Shown: positions 47,765 to 59,368, numbered from the stretch's first letter. The stretch is DNA of 64,000 bases from Streptococcus mitis (GCF_003943935.1 NZ_RJOB01000002.1:124001-188000); one strand, 5' to 3'. The notes: generated by a model from the sequence alone, not told the origin. Numbers and translations: made by a program.

Positions 47765-49588
47765 CTATTCTTCATCCATACTCAAGACGCTGAGGAAGGC
47801 TTCTTGTGGGACTTCTACTGATCCTATAGCTTTCATACGTTTCTTACCAGCTTTTTGTTTTTCTAGAAGTTTACGCTTACGAGAAACGTCACCACCGTAA
47901 CACTTAGCAAGTACGTTCTTACGAAGGGCCTTGATATCTGTACGAGCCACAATCTTGTGTCCAATAGCTGCTTGGATTGGCACCTCAAATTGTTGACGAG
48001 GGATGATTTTCTTGAGCTTATCAACGATGAGTTTCCCACGTTCATAGGCAAAGTCCTTGTGAACGATAAAGCTGAGGGCATCCACCTTGTCTCCGTTGAG
48101 AAGGATATCCATTTTCACCAGCTTAGATGGGCGGTACTCTGACAATTCATAGTCAAAGCTTGCATAACCACGAGTTGAAGACTTGAGCTTATCAAAGAAA
48201 TCAAAGACGATTTCAGCCAGTGGAATTTGATAGATAACATTAACACGATTGTCATCGATATAGTCCATCGTCACAAAGTCCCCACGCTTGCGCTGAGCTA
48301 GCTCCATCACTGCTCCGACGAACTCCTGTGGTACCATGATTTGCGCTTTAACATAAGGCTCTTCAATGGTCGCAATCTTAGTTGGGTCTGGGAACTCAGA
48401 CGGGTTAGACACATCCATAGACTCACCGTCGGTCAAATTAACCTTATAGATAACGGATGGAGCTGTCATAATGAGGTCGATGTTGAACTCGCGTTCCAAA
48501 CGTTCTTGGATAACATCCATATGAAGAAGCCCAAGGAAACCACAACGGAAACCAAATCCAAGGGCCTGAGATGTTTCTGGTTCAAACTGAAGACTAGCAT
48601 CATTCAGTTGCAATTTTTCAAGCGCTTCACGTAGGTCATTGTACTTGTTTGACTCGATTGGATAGAGACCCGCAAAGACCATAGGATTCATCTGCTTGTA
48701 ACCATGTAATGGCTCTGTCGCAGGATTGGTTGCCAAGGTAACGGTATCACCCACACGAGTGTCCTGAACCGTCTTGATAGAAGCCGCAATATAACCAACG
48801 TCCCCAGTCGCAAGGAAATCACGACCAACTGCTTTCGGTGTAAAAATACCAACTTCGGTCACATCAAAGGTCTTACCATTACTCATAAGTTGAATCTTAT
48901 CGCCAGGTTTAACCACTCCATCCATGACACGCACTTGGAGAATAACCCCACGGTAAGCATCGTAAACAGAGTCGAAAATCAAGGCCTTAAGTGGTGCCGT
49001 CACATCACCCGTTGGTGCTGGTACTTTTTCTACGATTTGCTCGAGGATTTCTTCAATACCTATACCAGCCTTGGCAGAAGCCAATACTGCTTCACTGGCA
49101 TCCAAACCAATGACATCTTCAATCTCTGTACGCACACGCTCTGGATCCGCTGCTGGCAGGTCAATTTTGTTAATAACTGGCATGATTTCCAAATCATTGT
49201 CCAAGGCCAGATAAACATTGGCAAGGGTTTGAGCCTCAATTCCTTGGGCAGCATCGACCACCAAAATCGCTCCCTCACAGGCAGCTAGCGAACGTGAAAC
49301 TTCATAGGTAAAGTCCACGTGCCCCGGCGTATCAATCAAGTGGAAAATATAAGTTTCCCCATCTTTTGCCGTGTAATTCAACTCGATGGCATTCAACTTA
49401 ATGGTAATTCCACGTTCCCGTTCTAGATCCATACTATCCAAAAGCTGGGCCTGCATTTCACGGCTTGAAACCGTCTCTGTTTTTTCCAAAATGCGGTCTG
49501 CTAAAGTTGATTTACCGTGGTCAATATGGGCGATAATAGAGAAGTTACGGATCTTCTCCTGTCGTTTTTTCAATTCTTCTAAGTTCAT
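47765..49588 (-). CDS. lepA: Elongation factor 4 (LepA)
   Basis: Ribosomal back-translocase GTPase, 607 aa. G1 [16 protein letters not shown]3 DTPGHVDF and G4 NKIDLPAA are complete; EF-G-like domains II, III and V and the unique LepA C-terminal domain follow. The start at 49586-49588 is chosen for its GGAAG site and standard length; the frame is open 21 codons further upstream without a ribosome site. Confidence 0.96.
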   Translation of the reverse strand: MNLEELKKRQEKIRNFSIIAHIDHGKSTLADRILEKTETVSSREMQAQLLDSMDLERERGITIKLNAIELNYTAKDGETYIFHLIDTPGHVDFTYEVSRSLAACEGAILVVDAAQGIEAQTLANVYLALDNDLEIMPVINKIDLPAADPERVRTEIEDVIGLDASEAVLASAKAGIGIEEILEQIVEKVPAPTGDVTAPLKALIFDSVYDAYRGVILQVRVMDGVVKPGDKIQLMSNGKTFDVTEVGIFTPKAVGRDFLATGDVGYIAASIKTVQDTRVGDTVTLATNPATEPLHGYKQMNPMVFAGLYPIESNKYNDLREALEKLQLNDASLQFEPETSQALGFGFRCGFLGLLHMDVIQERLEREFNIDLIMTAPSVIYKVNLTDGESMDVSNPSEFPDPTKIATIEEPYVKAQIMVPQEFVGAVMELAQRKRGDFVTMDYIDDNRVNVIYQIPLAEIVFDFFDKLKSSTRGYASFDYELSEYRPSKLVKMDILLNGDKVDALSFIVHKDFAYERGKLIVDKLKKIIPRQQFEVPIQAAIGHKIVARTDIKALRKNVLAKCYGGDVSRKRKLLEKQKAGKKRMKAIGSVEVPQEAFLSVLSMDEE

Positions 49589-49666
49589 GATTCTCTTCCT
49601 TTCAGGGTATCTATTTATTATAAATTGTTTTTGATATTTTGACAAGACCATACCCTGCCAGGAGTA

Positions 49667-50395
49667 CTAATCTTCAGCAACAAAGCCGTCATTTTCGATA
49701 AAGTGGTGTTCTGTCATTCCTTGGTCTGTAAAGACAATCCCATGAAGGACACCACCATAAACAGCTCCTCCATCCATTCCAATCTTACCGTCTTCTGTCA
49801 CCCAAAGCTCAGCTGTATCGCGTTCTTGCTGTAACAAGCCATAAACTGGTGTGTGACCAAAGACAATGGTTTTCCCAGTATGATTTTCGGCTTCGTGGAA
49901 TGGTTTTCTAAGCCAGACTTTTTTATAATCTGTGGTTTCATGCCAGTCGTCTAAGGTCAAATCAATACCTGCGTGAACAAAGATATACTTGTCTGTCTCT
50001 ACCACAAAAGGCATTTGACGAATAAATTCGACCAAATCTGCTGCTTCAGCGGCAACACGCTTGGCATCTTCTACTCCATCAACTGGGGCATCCAAGGGAC
50101 GACCTAGGATAGAGTTAATAGTTGTATCTCCACCATTACGACGATAGTGGTCATAACTTTCTTCTGGGTCATCGAGCCAAGTCAGAAACATATACTCGTG
50201 GTTTCCAGATAAACAGATAGCCCCTTGATTGTCCACTAAGTCCTTGACCATTTCTAGAACACGGCGACTATCCTCACCACGGTCAATCAAATCCCCTAGA
50301 AAGAGCAACTGGGTCTGACCATCCCAGGTTTTGAGAAGGTCTTCCAGCATCCCAGCTTTTCCGTGAACATCTCCAATTACATAATAGTCTGTCAT
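49667..50395 (-). CDS. Metallophosphoesterase (serine/threonine protein phosphatase-like)
   Basis: 242 aa with all calcineurin-like motifs: GDVHGKAGML, GDLIDRGEDSRR, SGNHEYMF and the later VFGHTPV with HGI near the end. Two metal ions are expected. Relatives include PrpE/ApaH-like enzymes that split dinucleoside tetraphosphates as well as protein phosphatases; the substrate cannot be chosen from sequence. It starts one base after recN ends. Confidence 0.88.
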   Translation of the reverse strand: MTDYYVIGDVHGKAGMLEDLLKTWDGQTQLLFLGDLIDRGEDSRRVLEMVKDLVDNQGAICLSGNHEYMFLTWLDDPEESYDHYRRNGGDTTINSILGRPLDAPVDGVEDAKRVAAEAADLVEFIRQMPFVVETDKYIFVHAGIDLTLDDWHETTDYKKVWLRKPFHEAENHTGKTIVFGHTPVYGLLQQERDTAELWVTEDGKIGMDGGAVYGGVLHGIVFTDQGMTEHHFIENDGFVAED

Positions 50396-50396
50396 C

Positions 50397-52064
50397 TTAT
50401 TTCTCCCTATTTCTCAACAATTCTCTGGCTTGCGTTAGGGCTGCTTCTGTCACATCGTCACCTGCCAACATCTTGGCAACTTCTTCCACGCGCTCTTCAA
50501 CCGTCAAGAGACGAACAGTCGAAACCGTTGAATGGTCATTACTAATCTTCTCAATAAAGAATTGATAATCCGCAATCGCAATCACTTGTGGCAAATGGGA
50601 AATAGCCAGAACCTGACCATGCTGGCCAATCTTGTGAATCTTCTGTGCAATAGCCTGAGCTACACGGCCTGAAACTCCTGTATCCACCTCATCAAAGACT
50701 ATGCTGGTCTTGCCTTCTTTACGAGAAAAGGCAGACTTGATGGCTAGCATGAGACGAGATAATTCCCCACCAGATGCAACCTTGACCAAGGGTTTAAAAT
50801 CTTCACCAGGGTTGGTTGAAATGTAAAATTCGACCGTTTCATTTCCCTCACGACTGAATTTGCCCTTGTTAAAACGAACCTGAAACTGGGCTTTTTCCAT
50901 ATAGAGGTCCTGCAGTTCTTGTTTAATCTCAGCTTCAAGCTGCTGAGCCAAGTCATGACGAGCAGATGCAAGCTGGCCTGCCAAATCAACAAGATTGACT
51001 TCCAATTTCTTGAGCTCTGCTTCCATGTCCTCAGAAGAAAGATTATTGCCTGTCAAGAGATTGTACTCTTCTGTAATCTTAGCAAAGTAAAGCAAGACAT
51101 CGTCTACAGTCCTACCATACTTGCGGGTAATAGTATGAAGGAGGTCCAAACGATTCTCAACCTGCATGAGACGATTGCCGTCAAAATCAAGGTCCTCAAT
51201 AATAGCTTCCAGACGTTTGCTAATGTCTTCTAAGACATAGTAGGTCTCAGACAGAGAGCTCGAAATTTCACGGTATTCAGGATCGTACTCTTCGACACTT
51301 TCCATGTCATTCATGGCTGAACGAACATTGGCCAGACTTGAAAAATCTTCATTGTCCAACATGCTGTAGGCATTGGTCAGTGTATCCGCAATATTTTTAT
51401 GGTTGAGCAGTTTATCACGCTCTTGATTAAGAGCCAAATCTTCTCCAGCCTGCAAGTTTGCTGCCTCAATCTCTGCCATTTGAAATTCCAACATTTCAAT
51501 ACGAGCCTTGTGTTCCTGTTGGTTTTTCTTGACTTCCAGAACCTGCTTGCGCATTTTTCGATAAGCATCAAAACTCGTTTTATAGGTTTCTTTCAAGTCC
51601 CAAAAAGCTACGTCACCGAATTCATCCAACATTTGAATATGAAGTTGAGGGCGCATTAACTCTTCTTGGTCATGCTGACCATGAATATCTACCAGATGTT
51701 GCCCAATAGCTCGCAAAACAGACAGATTGACCATCTGGCCATTGACACGACTGATACTCCGACCATTTTGCAAGATTTCCCGACGGATGATAATTTCATC
51801 ACCCATTTCCAAACCTTGCTCATCAAAAATTTCCTGTAAAAGGCGACTATTCTCAACTGAGAAAAGTCCCTCAATCTCTGCCTTTGGCGCACCATGACGA
51901 ATAACATCTATCGTCGCACGAGCTCCCAACATCATATTCATGGCATCAATGATAATCGACTTCCCTGCACCCGTTTCACCAGTCAGGACAGTCATCCCTT
52001 TTTCAAAATTGAGGGAAATAGCCTCAATAATGGCAAAGTTTTTTATCGAAATTTCAAGTAACAT
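50397..52064 (-). CDS. recN: DNA repair protein RecN
   Basis: SMC-like ATPase acting early in double-strand-break repair; 555 aa. Walker A TGETGAGKSIIIDAM (near 30), long coiled coil (about 150-370) and C-terminal ATPase half with SGGELSRLMLAIK signature and FDEVDTGVSG Walker B. Directly after argR, an order shared by many Firmicutes. Confidence 0.95.
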   Translation of the reverse strand: MLLEISIKNFAIIEAISLNFEKGMTVLTGETGAGKSIIIDAMNMMLGARATIDVIRHGAPKAEIEGLFSVENSRLLQEIFDEQGLEMGDEIIIRREILQNGRSISRVNGQMVNLSVLRAIGQHLVDIHGQHDQEELMRPQLHIQMLDEFGDVAFWDLKETYKTSFDAYRKMRKQVLEVKKNQQEHKARIEMLEFQMAEIEAANLQAGEDLALNQERDKLLNHKNIADTLTNAYSMLDNEDFSSLANVRSAMNDMESVEEYDPEYREISSSLSETYYVLEDISKRLEAIIEDLDFDGNRLMQVENRLDLLHTITRKYGRTVDDVLLYFAKITEEYNLLTGNNLSSEDMEAELKKLEVNLVDLAGQLASARHDLAQQLEAEIKQELQDLYMEKAQFQVRFNKGKFSREGNETVEFYISTNPGEDFKPLVKVASGGELSRLMLAIKSAFSRKEGKTSIVFDEVDTGVSGRVAQAIAQKIHKIGQHGQVLAISHLPQVIAIADYQFFIEKISNDHSTVSTVRLLTVEERVEEVAKMLAGDDVTEAALTQARELLRNREK

Positions 52065-52070
52065 ATAGAC

Positions 52071-52502
52071 CTACCAATTTTTTACTTGTTCAAAGATTTC
52101 CTCAGCTAGACTTTCACTTCTGGCAATGACTAAAATCGAGCTATCATCAGCCAAACAGCTAAAAATCTTGTCAGAAAAAGTCTCGATTAACTGAGCTTTT
52201 ACAAAAGCTGTATTTCCTGGAATAACTTGGAGATTGATCATCTTATCCATCAATTCTGCCGATTCGATATTGTCTTCAGCCAGTTGCAAACTTTTTACGA
52301 TTGATTTTGGCAATTCGTAGACATAGGTGTTGTCTCTCAAAGGAATTTTGACAATACCTAGTTCTTTGATATCCCGTGATACCGTTGCCTGAGTAGCAGT
52401 GATACCTGCTTCTTTCAAATGTTCTACGATTTCTTCTTGTGTACCGATTTGATAATCTGTCACAAATCGTCTAATTTTTTCAAGTCTCTCTTTTTTATTC
52501 AT
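52071..52502 (-). CDS. argR: Arginine repressor ArgR/AhrC
   Basis: 143 aa. N-terminal winged helix (1-70, IGTQEEIVEHLKEAGITATQ), C-terminal hexamerisation and arginine-binding domain (75-143). Streptococci have several ArgR paralogues; this one is the copy fixed in the recN-tlyA neighbourhood. It overlaps the tlyA end by 8 bases, so the two are translationally coupled. Confidence 0.92.
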   Translation of the reverse strand: MNKKERLEKIRRFVTDYQIGTQEEIVEHLKEAGITATQATVSRDIKELGIVKIPLRDNTYVYELPKSIVKSLQLAEDNIESAELMDKMINLQVIPGNTAFVKAQLIETFSDKIFSCLADDSSILVIARSESLAEEIFEQVKNW

Positions 52503-53310
52503 TTTTAAATTGACTATGCGCCCTCTCTACTACTTCTTCAATCTCAGCAAGAACCTGATTGCCTGCTGACTCTTCTTTTTTCAAATACGCTAAAAATTCA
52601 ATATTTCCATGTCCACCTTGGATGGGAGAAAAGTCCAAACCAAGGACTGAAAAACCTTCCTCTACTGCCATAGTAGTGACAGATTCAAGGACATGTTGAT
52701 GGACCTTGGCATCGCGAATAATTCCATTTTTCCCAATCTGCTCACGTCCTGCCTCAAACTGGGGTTTAACCAGAGCCACGACCTGACCTTGATTGGCTAA
52801 TACTCGGTGCAAAGCTGGAAGGATCAGACTGAGGGAAATGAAACTCACATCAATACTGGCAAAGCTCGGTTCTTTTTCGAAATCAGTCTTTTCCGCATAG
52901 CGGAAATTAAACTGCTCCATGCTGACAACTCGCGGGTCCTGGCGTAGTTTCCAAGCCAACTGATTGGTACCGACATCAACTGCAAAGACAAGTTCAGCAC
53001 CATTCTGCAACATGACATCGGTAAAACCTCCAGTAGAGGCCCCGATATCAATCGTTGTAGCTCCTTCCACTGACAAATCAAAGACCTGCAAGGCCTTTTC
53101 TAATTTCAAGCCACCACGGCTGACATACTTGAGTTTTTCACCCTTGAGTTTTAACTCGGTGTCATCTGGAATTTTCTCTCCTGGCTTGTCAAACCGCTCT
53201 CCGTTAAGAACTGCTACAACTAGACCAGCCATGACACCGCGCTTGGCCTGCTCTCTCGTTTCAAACAAGCCCTGTTTATAAGCTAGTACATCCACTCTTT
53301 CCTTAGCCAT
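52495..53310 (-). CDS. tlyA: TlyA family rRNA 2'-O-methyltransferase/hemolysin
   Basis: 271 aa. N-terminal S4 RNA-binding domain (1-60, ERVDVLAYKQGLFETREQAK) and FtsJ-like SAM domain (65-250) with IDIGASTGGFTDVML. In mycobacteria TlyA methylates 16S and 23S rRNA; the hemolysin label is historical. Overlaps ispA and argR by 8 bases each. Confidence 0.92.
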   Translation of the reverse strand: MAKERVDVLAYKQGLFETREQAKRGVMAGLVVAVLNGERFDKPGEKIPDDTELKLKGEKLKYVSRGGLKLEKALQVFDLSVEGATTIDIGASTGGFTDVMLQNGAELVFAVDVGTNQLAWKLRQDPRVVSMEQFNFRYAEKTDFEKEPSFASIDVSFISLSLILPALHRVLANQGQVVALVKPQFEAGREQIGKNGIIRDAKVHQHVLESVTTMAVEEGFSVLGLDFSPIQGGHGNIEFLAYLKKEESAGNQVLAEIEEVVERAHSQFKNE

Positions 53311-54178
53311 TGATTCTCAAACTTTCTACTACACTTACAATCGATTCTATTTCAAAAGGAACCTGCTGGGCAATTTCTTCTAATTTGGCATTAGCTTGAT
53401 CCAGAGTTTGGTTACAAAAGGCAATGGCTTCTTCCAAGCCCAACAAAGCAGGATAGGTTGATTTTTCTGCCTGTAGATCCTTTTGTGGTGTCTTACCGAT
53501 TTCCTCAAAACTAGCGGTCACATCCAGCACATCGTCTCTGACCTGAAAAGCAAGCCCAATCAATTCACCAACAGTTTTCAGCTTTGCCTGCATTTCAGGA
53601 GCCAATTCAGCAATAATAGCAGCCGCTTGGAAGGGATAAGCTAGTAGTTTTCCAGTCTTATTAGCATGAATGGTCTGAAGTTCTTCCAAAGACAAATGCT
53701 GATGTTCACCCTCCATATCCAAAACCTGCCCTGCCACCATACCCAGACTACCTGAAGCAAGGGATAAGTTGGCAATCAAGTCCACCTTGATCTGACTTGG
53801 CAAATCTGCCTGCGCTATCAAGGCATAAGGATCTAGGAACAAGGCATCTCCTGCCAATATTGCCATCGATTCGCCAAATTTCTTATGGTTGGTCAAATGC
53901 CCTCGACGGTAATCATCATCATCCATGGCAGGAAGATCATCGTGAATCAAACTCCCTGTATGAATCATCTCCAAAGCCGCAGCCACCTGCGCATGTGCTG
54001 GTTTAATAGCCACCTGCAAGGCTTCCAAAACTTCTAACAAGAGAAAAGGTCGAATACGCTTGCCACCAGCATGAATGGAATAGAGAACAGACTCTCGCAA
54101 ACTAGAAGCAAACTGCTGGTCTCCATAAAAATCTTCCAAAGTCGACTCGACAAGAGCTAATTTTTCTTGCTTTTTCAT
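53303..54178 (-). CDS. ispA: Polyprenyl (farnesyl) diphosphate synthase
   Basis: Makes farnesyl diphosphate for undecaprenyl lipid carrier synthesis; 291 aa. First Asp-rich motif [10 protein letters not shown] with LIH before it, second motif DDVLD near residue 225, and [12 protein letters not shown]. Start overlaps the xseB stop by 4 bases, an order common in bacteria. Confidence 0.94.
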   Translation of the reverse strand: MKKQEKLALVESTLEDFYGDQQFASSLRESVLYSIHAGGKRIRPFLLLEVLEALQVAIKPAHAQVAAALEMIHTGSLIHDDLPAMDDDDYRRGHLTNHKKFGESMAILAGDALFLDPYALIAQADLPSQIKVDLIANLSLASGSLGMVAGQVLDMEGEHQHLSLEELQTIHANKTGKLLAYPFQAAAIIAELAPEMQAKLKTVGELIGLAFQVRDDVLDVTASFEEIGKTPQKDLQAEKSTYPALLGLEEAIAFCNQTLDQANAKLEEIAQQVPFEIESIVSVVESLRING

Positions 54179-54387
54179 TCAAAATCACTTTCTGTTCCGT
54201 CTTCTTGCATGACCTTAACCAAAGTTTTTTCAGCCTTGTCCAGCGTCGCTTGGAGCTCTTTGGACAAGATCATCCCCTTTTGAAAGGCAGTAATCGCATC
54301 TTCCAAAGCAATTTCACCATTTTCCAAACTTTGGACAATAGTCTCCAGTTCTGCTAGATTTTCCTCAAATTTCTTTTGTTTTGACAT
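54175..54387 (-). CDS. xseB: Exonuclease VII small subunit
   Basis: 70 aa helical hairpin ([25 protein letters not shown]), the usual XseB. Overlaps xseA by 23 bases, so synthesis is tightly coupled. Confidence 0.93.
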   Translation of the reverse strand: MSKQKKFEENLAELETIVQSLENGEIALEDAITAFQKGMILSKELQATLDKAEKTLVKVMQEDGTESDFE

Positions 54388-55705
54388 CTTTAACCTCTAA
54401 TTCTACTTGACCATCTCGCATCAAAAGCGTCACTTGGTCTTTTTTCTTCAAACTCTCAACCGAATCAACCACGGACTCTTCTTTTTTGACAATAGCATAG
54501 CCACGCGCCACGATTCGACTGGTATCCAACATCAGCAAGGCTTCTGAAAGTCGCTTGACCTCAGCAACCTTGGCGTCATAAACCAGCGCCATTTGGCTAC
54601 GGAGGAGCTTGTCCAACTGAGCTAGTAGGTCTTGATAACGTTGAATTTTGGTAACAGGTGATAATTGGACCAGTTTATGAGTCCTTGCTTGTACTACCTG
54701 TTGGTTATCAGAAATCCGTGTACGCAAACTTTGTTTTAATCGCAGCTGCAATTGATCCAAGCGTTGCAAATAGCCATCATACAAACGCTCTGGCTGTCTA
54801 AAAATAACAGACTGACTGCATTTTTTCAAAGCTTCTTGTTTCTTCGATAGGACATTTCGGACTGCTGTTGCCATCCGCTTTTCTTGATTTTGCAAATGAG
54901 CTAATAGATCCAACTTGGTCACAGGTGTTGCTAGTTCAGCAGCTGCTGTTGGCGTTGCAGCTCGTCGATCTGCCACAAAATCTGCTAAAGTCACATCTGT
55001 CTCATGTCCTACACTAGAAATAACTGGTAAACGAGATTCAAAAATAGCTCGTACCACAATTTCTTCGTTAAAGGCCCAGAGATCCTCTATGGAACCGCCA
55101 CCACGACCAATAATCAGCAAGTCCAAATCGTCCCGTTGATTAGCACGCGCAATATTTCGAGCAATTTCCTCCGCAGACCCCTCACCTTGCACCTTGGTCG
55201 GATAGAGAAGAATATCGACACCTGGAAAGCGCCTGCTGACGGTCGTGATAATATCTCGAATAACGGCTCCACTACGACTTGTCACCACACCAATTCTCTT
55301 AGAAAATTGGGGCAGAGGTTGCTTGAATCGTTCTTGAAACAGGCCTTCTTCTGTCAATTTTTTCTTGAGTTGTTCAAACTGAATCGCAAGCGCTCCAACC
55401 CCATCAGGCTCAGCCTTTTCAATGATGATGGAGTAGCTACCGCTCGGTTCATAGACCTGTACACGCCCAATTACATTGATTTTCATCCCTTCTTCCAGAT
55501 CGAAGCCTAATTTCTGATAAATCCCAGACCAGATAGTCGCTTGAATAACTGCATGGTCGTCTTTTAGGGAGAAATATTGGTGAGTAGGTCGTTTACGAAA
55601 GTTGGAAACTTGACCAGTTAAATAGACCCGTTCCAAGTAAGGGTCTTTATCGAATTTCATTTTCAGATACTTGGTCAAAGTTGTTACCGATAAATACTTT
55701 TCCAT
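54365..55705 (-). CDS. xseA: Exonuclease VII large subunit
   Basis: Single-strand DNA exonuclease, 446 aa. N-terminal OB fold (1-100, [21 protein letters not shown]), catalytic region with [14 protein letters not shown] and [19 protein letters not shown] (conserved Asp/His), then a long coiled coil (260-400) that binds XseB. ATG at 55703-55705 chosen over the GTG two codons earlier, which is part of AGGTGGAG. First gene of the run down to lepA. Confidence 0.95.
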   Translation of the reverse strand: MEKYLSVTTLTKYLKMKFDKDPYLERVYLTGQVSNFRKRPTHQYFSLKDDHAVIQATIWSGIYQKLGFDLEEGMKINVIGRVQVYEPSGSYSIIIEKAEPDGVGALAIQFEQLKKKLTEEGLFQERFKQPLPQFSKRIGVVTSRSGAVIRDIITTVSRRFPGVDILLYPTKVQGEGSAEEIARNIARANQRDDLDLLIIGRGGGSIEDLWAFNEEIVVRAIFESRLPVISSVGHETDVTLADFVADRRAATPTAAAELATPVTKLDLLAHLQNQEKRMATAVRNVLSKKQEALKKCSQSVIFRQPERLYDGYLQRLDQLQLRLKQSLRTRISDNQQVVQARTHKLVQLSPVTKIQRYQDLLAQLDKLLRSQMALVYDAKVAEVKRLSEALLMLDTSRIVARGYAIVKKEESVVDSVESLKKKDQVTLLMRDGQVELEVKDVKTKEI

Positions 55706-55803
55706 CTCCACCTACTACTCATTTCCTTGCTCTTTCATGGGTATTATTATACCAAAAATATGCCTAAAAATCTCCATTTATGTACCATTATGAGGGAAAA
55801 ATA

Positions 55804-55824
55804 GAAAAAGGAGGCAAGGCCTCC
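55804..55824 (-). terminator. Terminator after udk
   Basis: Minus-strand GGAGGC-CTT-GCCTCC followed by TTTTT, eight bases after the udk stop. Confidence 0.9.
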
Positions 55825-55832
55825 ACATCTGA

Positions 55833-56471
55833 TTATTTGCTGTTTCGAGCTTCTTCCAAAATCTTTGCAATCTTGGTTGTCAACAGGTCGATAGCCACTG
55901 TATTGCTGACCCCTTCAGGAATGACGATATCAGCATAACGCTTAGTCGGCTCGATAAACTGATGGTACATAGGTTTGACCACACCTAAATACTGGTCAAT
56001 AACGCTATCAAGGCTACGGCCACGTTCTTCCATATCACGCTTGATACGACGAATAATGCGCACATCATCATCTGTATCCACAAAAATCTTGATATCCATC
56101 AAATCACGCAGACGCTTGTCCTCCAGGACCAAAATCCCTTCAACGATAAAGACATCTTGAGGCTCCTGACGATAGGTCTTGTTGCTTCGTGTATGCTCTG
56201 TATAGTCATAAGTCGGAATGTCCACCGGACGCCCTGCCAACAACTCCTTAATCTGTTCGATCATCAAGTCTGTATCAAAGGCAAAAGGATGGTCATAGTT
56301 GGTTTTGACACGCTCTTCAAAGGTCAAGTGAGACTGATCCTTGTAATATGAATCATGCTCAATCATGGAAATCTTTTCATCAGGGAAATGCGATAAAATG
56401 GCTCTTGAAACACTGGTCTTACCTCCACCAGAACCACCTGTCACTCCGATAATGATTGGTCTATTTTGCAT
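55833..56471 (-). CDS. udk: Uridine kinase
   Basis: Pyrimidine salvage: phosphorylates uridine and cytidine; 212 aa. Walker [27 protein letters not shown] and [12 protein letters not shown] substrate loops, [16 protein letters not shown]. Own terminator downstream; upstream TGATAGAAT looks like an extended -10. Confidence 0.95.
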   Translation of the reverse strand: MQNRPIIIGVTGGSGGGKTSVSRAILSHFPDEKISMIEHDSYYKDQSHLTFEERVKTNYDHPFAFDTDLMIEQIKELLAGRPVDIPTYDYTEHTRSNKTYRQEPQDVFIVEGILVLEDKRLRDLMDIKIFVDTDDDVRIIRRIKRDMEERGRSLDSVIDQYLGVVKPMYHQFIEPTKRYADIVIPEGVSNTVAIDLLTTKIAKILEEARNSK

Positions 56472-56583
56472 GCTAACCTCCGTTTTTTTATCCGTCGTCT
56501 ATTCTATCACATTTTTTACAAAATTTATAGTCTGGTTTGGATAGTTTAGGAGAAACAATTCCAATTTCTACACTTCAATTATA

Positions 56584-57462
56584 CTAGCTAAAAACCTTCC
56601 TTGGCTTGTAAAGATCCCCCCGTTTTTCAAGAATGGCTAGTAATTTGTCATCTTCAAAGGCAGCCAATTCTTGTTCTGTTTGTTCGAGTTCGATAAAACG
56701 ACCAAAGCGTACTTCTGTAGCCTCTTCTTGAGTTAGGAAAACTTTGATAAGGTCGCCTGTCCCAATCTCTAGAGGATAGAGAAAGTCCAGTTGACCAGCC
56801 TCTACTTTTTCAGCAATTTCTTCCAAGGTCAAAGCAACATCTAACTGTAACCCTGCAGCACTAGTCCGTGTCAACTGAGACATATGAGCCGCATAACCCA
56901 GCTTCTCTCCCAAGTCAACCGATAAGGTACGGATATAAGTCCCTTTACTGCATTTTACACGAAAAGTAAAGCGTGCAAGATGACCCTCATAAGAAATCGG
57001 ACTTGTCCGATCAAATTGGTAGATGGTTACCTGACGTTCTGGTCGCTCTACTTCCTGACCTGCACGTGCATACTCATAGAGCTTACGACCATTGACCTTG
57101 ACTGCCGAATACATAGGCGGAATCTGAATAATAGGTCCTGTCAGTCTGGCGATTGCTTCATCAACAAGCTTTTCATCCAAGTGCGATAAAACAGGTGTCT
57201 CTGCGACCACTTCCCCGCTAGCATCCTCAGTCGTCGTGGAATAGCCCAGAGTGATTTCACCCTCATAGACCTTGCCCTCATCCTGCATAAACTCGACCAT
57301 GCGTGTCGCCTTGCCAACCGCAATGGGCAGAACTCCCACTACATCCGGATCCAAGGTCCCACCATGACCAATCTTCTTGGTTCCCAAAATCTTACGCAGT
57401 TTAAAAACCGCATCATGCGATGTCATCCCCGCTTCTTTTCTTAAGTTGATAATACCGTTCAT
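56584..57462 (-). CDS. truB: tRNA pseudouridine(55) synthase TruB
   Basis: 292 aa. Catalytic Asp38 in [24 protein letters not shown] and YTCE-like SKGTYIR segments are typical, with a short PUA-like C-terminal domain. Its start lies only 19 bases after the AAA+ gene of the AT-rich cassette, so the acquired cassette now sits directly in its 5' flank; the ribosome site AGAAAG is weak. Confidence 0.95.
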   Translation of the reverse strand: MNGIINLRKEAGMTSHDAVFKLRKILGTKKIGHGGTLDPDVVGVLPIAVGKATRMVEFMQDEGKVYEGEITLGYSTTTEDASGEVVAETPVLSHLDEKLVDEAIARLTGPIIQIPPMYSAVKVNGRKLYEYARAGQEVERPERQVTIYQFDRTSPISYEGHLARFTFRVKCSKGTYIRTLSVDLGEKLGYAAHMSQLTRTSAAGLQLDVALTLEEIAEKVEAGQLDFLYPLEIGTGDLIKVFLTQEEATEVRFGRFIELEQTEQELAAFEDDKLLAILEKRGDLYKPRKVFS

Positions 57463-57481
57463 TTTTGCTTTCTAATTTCAT

Positions 57482-58567
57482 TCATGAAATATCTTCTTCA
57501 AGAATCGTAATGTAATTATCTTTTGTAACAAAAGATAGTGTGGCTAATCTTATTGCTTGGTTCATAATTATCCTGTCAAATACATTTCTTACAAATCTCC
57601 CATTTGCATTTTTATTTTCAGGATTGCTACTATGTAATTCTAAATATTTTTTTAATTTTTCTTTTGCAGAATCATGCAAAATGTACTCTTCATTTTTGCA
57701 ATATGAAAGAAAAATATCAAACATTTGGTCCACAGTATAATCTTCAAACGTAATAAAATAATTAAATCTTGATTTTAACCCAGGATTAGATTCAAAAAAT
57801 TTTTTCATCAATTCATCATATCCAGCAACAATAACAACCAAATCATCACGATAGTCTTCTAATGCTTTTGTTAACTCAGTTAAACACTCTCGACCATAAC
57901 TATCACTTTTATCGTTTTCAGTAATACTATATGCTTCATCAATAAACAATACACCGCCTTTGGCTTTTTGTATCAATCTCTTCACTTTCGAAGCCGTCTG
58001 TCCTTGATATTCTGCTATTAAGTCTGTTCTAGTTGCTTCAATAAAATGACCTTTACTTAGTATTCCTAATGAACGATACATATTCCCAACGATTCTAGCC
58101 ACAGTAGTTTTACCGGTACCTGGATTACCTAAAAACGCCATGTGCATAGTTCTATTTGTTTTTTTAAGACCGATTTTTTCTCTACTTTGTTGAACTTTAT
58201 TAAACGCTACTAAATCTTTAATTTCTTTCTTAACATTTTCTAAACCTATTAGTGACTTTAAATCATTTGCTAGTTCTTCAAATGATTTATGATTTGTTTC
58301 TTTCAAAATCAAATAATTTGTATCAATAACTCTAGCGCCAAGATATTTATACAATAATTCCAATATGCTAGTTTGCTTGTCTTTGATTTTTGAGAGTGTC
58401 TCTTTACTTGTCAAGTTTCCTAATCGTTTTATAAATTCTAACTCAGCATTTTTAAGATTATCAACTATATCTTGAAGAATTATTTCTAATTCATAAGCAT
58501 TATTTGTTAAATCATCCAGTTTTTTCACTTCCGATTTTAACAATTTTAAATAAGTTTCACTAATCAT
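57482..58567 (-). CDS. CbxX/SpoVK-type AAA+ ATPase of the AT-rich cassette
   Basis: 361 aa. Helical N-terminal domain (1-95) without recognised family, then an AAA+ module: Walker A GNPGTGKT (147-154), pore-type loop EYQGQTA (186-192), Walker B VLFIDE (206-211), sensor-1 region VVIVAGY (244-250), arginine finger in GLKSRF (R267), sensor 2 GRFVRNVFDR. The closest fold group is CbxX/CfqX/SpoVK, as in rubisco activase CbbX and EccA. It starts directly after the stop of the coiled-coil gene (TAGATG). Function unknown; it probably remodels the two cassette partners. Very AT-rich: 13 of 60 bases are G or C at 58261-58320. Confidence 0.85.
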   Translation of the reverse strand: MISETYLKLLKSEVKKLDDLTNNAYELEIILQDIVDNLKNAELEFIKRLGNLTSKETLSKIKDKQTSILELLYKYLGARVIDTNYLILKETNHKSFEELANDLKSLIGLENVKKEIKDLVAFNKVQQSREKIGLKKTNRTMHMAFLGNPGTGKTTVARIVGNMYRSLGILSKGHFIEATRTDLIAEYQGQTASKVKRLIQKAKGGVLFIDEAYSITENDKSDSYGRECLTELTKALEDYRDDLVVIVAGYDELMKKFFESNPGLKSRFNYFITFEDYTVDQMFDIFLSYCKNEEYILHDSAKEKLKKYLELHSSNPENKNANGRFVRNVFDRIIMNQAIRLATLSFVTKDNYITILEEDIS

Positions 58568-59368
58568 CTACATTCCTTTAAACAATAGAAATAATACTAT
58601 TATAACAACAGCGACTCCAAGAGTATAGAATCCTTTTCTAAGAAAACTAATCTCTTGTTGTTTTTCCTCTAGTTCAGTTTGAAATTTCTCGACAATTAAA
58701 GTAAGATTTTTACCTTCCTCTATTAATCGAACATTCATCTTATCTACATCGTTTTTAAGATTATTTTGTGTTTCTTCAACTTGTAAATGCAAATCGTTAA
58801 AACTATTTTCTATTTTCACTAATGATTTTAGCTTCGCTTTTAAACTATCAATTTCAATTTGAACTTCACTTTGCTTCTCTTCAAGTTGTTCTAACTCTTC
58901 TAGCTTTTTATGATGTTTCTTCAATACATCAATTAAATCTTTATTCTGTTTAAAAACATCATCTAATAGTTTGTTATTACCTATTTGATATTCTTCTATT
59001 TCGTGCAATCCCTGTATAGCTTTATTATTGGCCTCTTTGGCTGCAATCAAAGATTTTGAAATACTTTGAATATACTCATCATCCAATATTTGGAAAGTTT
59101 CGTAAATAGTATTAAATTCTTGAATAATCTTTTTTATGTGAATATTTTGTTCAATCATTCTATTTTGAACAGCATCAGTAAGAGCGTTTAAATCTTTACC
59201 CTTAACATCATATTCCATTCCAATAAAGCCTAACATAGGATCATCTGTTGGAACTGTTGGTAAATCTGACTGTTCAGGGATTTCTTCACTAAAGGCTTTT
59301 AACTCTTGTTTTTTTTCATTAAATCTTTCAGAATTTGCTAAAACTTGAATCTCTAAATCTTCTGACAT
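58568..59368 (-). CDS. Tail-anchored coiled-coil protein of the AT-rich cassette
   Basis: 266 aa, no family recognised. A short disordered N-terminus (1-50, proline/acidic), then heptad-rich helices through about residue 245 (LEELEQLEEKQSEVQIEIDS is typical), and a single C-terminal membrane segment at 246-264 (LGVAVVIIVLFLLF) ending KGM. The topology suggests a cytoplasmic coiled coil fixed to the membrane, a possible adaptor or sensor for the AAA+ and HNH partners. AGGAGAATGTT precedes the ATG; 9 bases separate it from the upstream gene. Confidence 0.75.
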   Translation of the reverse strand: MSEDLEIQVLANSERFNEKKQELKAFSEEIPEQSDLPTVPTDDPMLGFIGMEYDVKGKDLNALTDAVQNRMIEQNIHIKKIIQEFNTIYETFQILDDEYIQSISKSLIAAKEANNKAIQGLHEIEEYQIGNNKLLDDVFKQNKDLIDVLKKHHKKLEELEQLEEKQSEVQIEIDSLKAKLKSLVKIENSFNDLHLQVEETQNNLKNDVDKMNVRLIEEGKNLTLIVEKFQTELEEKQQEISFLRKGFYTLGVAVVIIVLFLLFKGM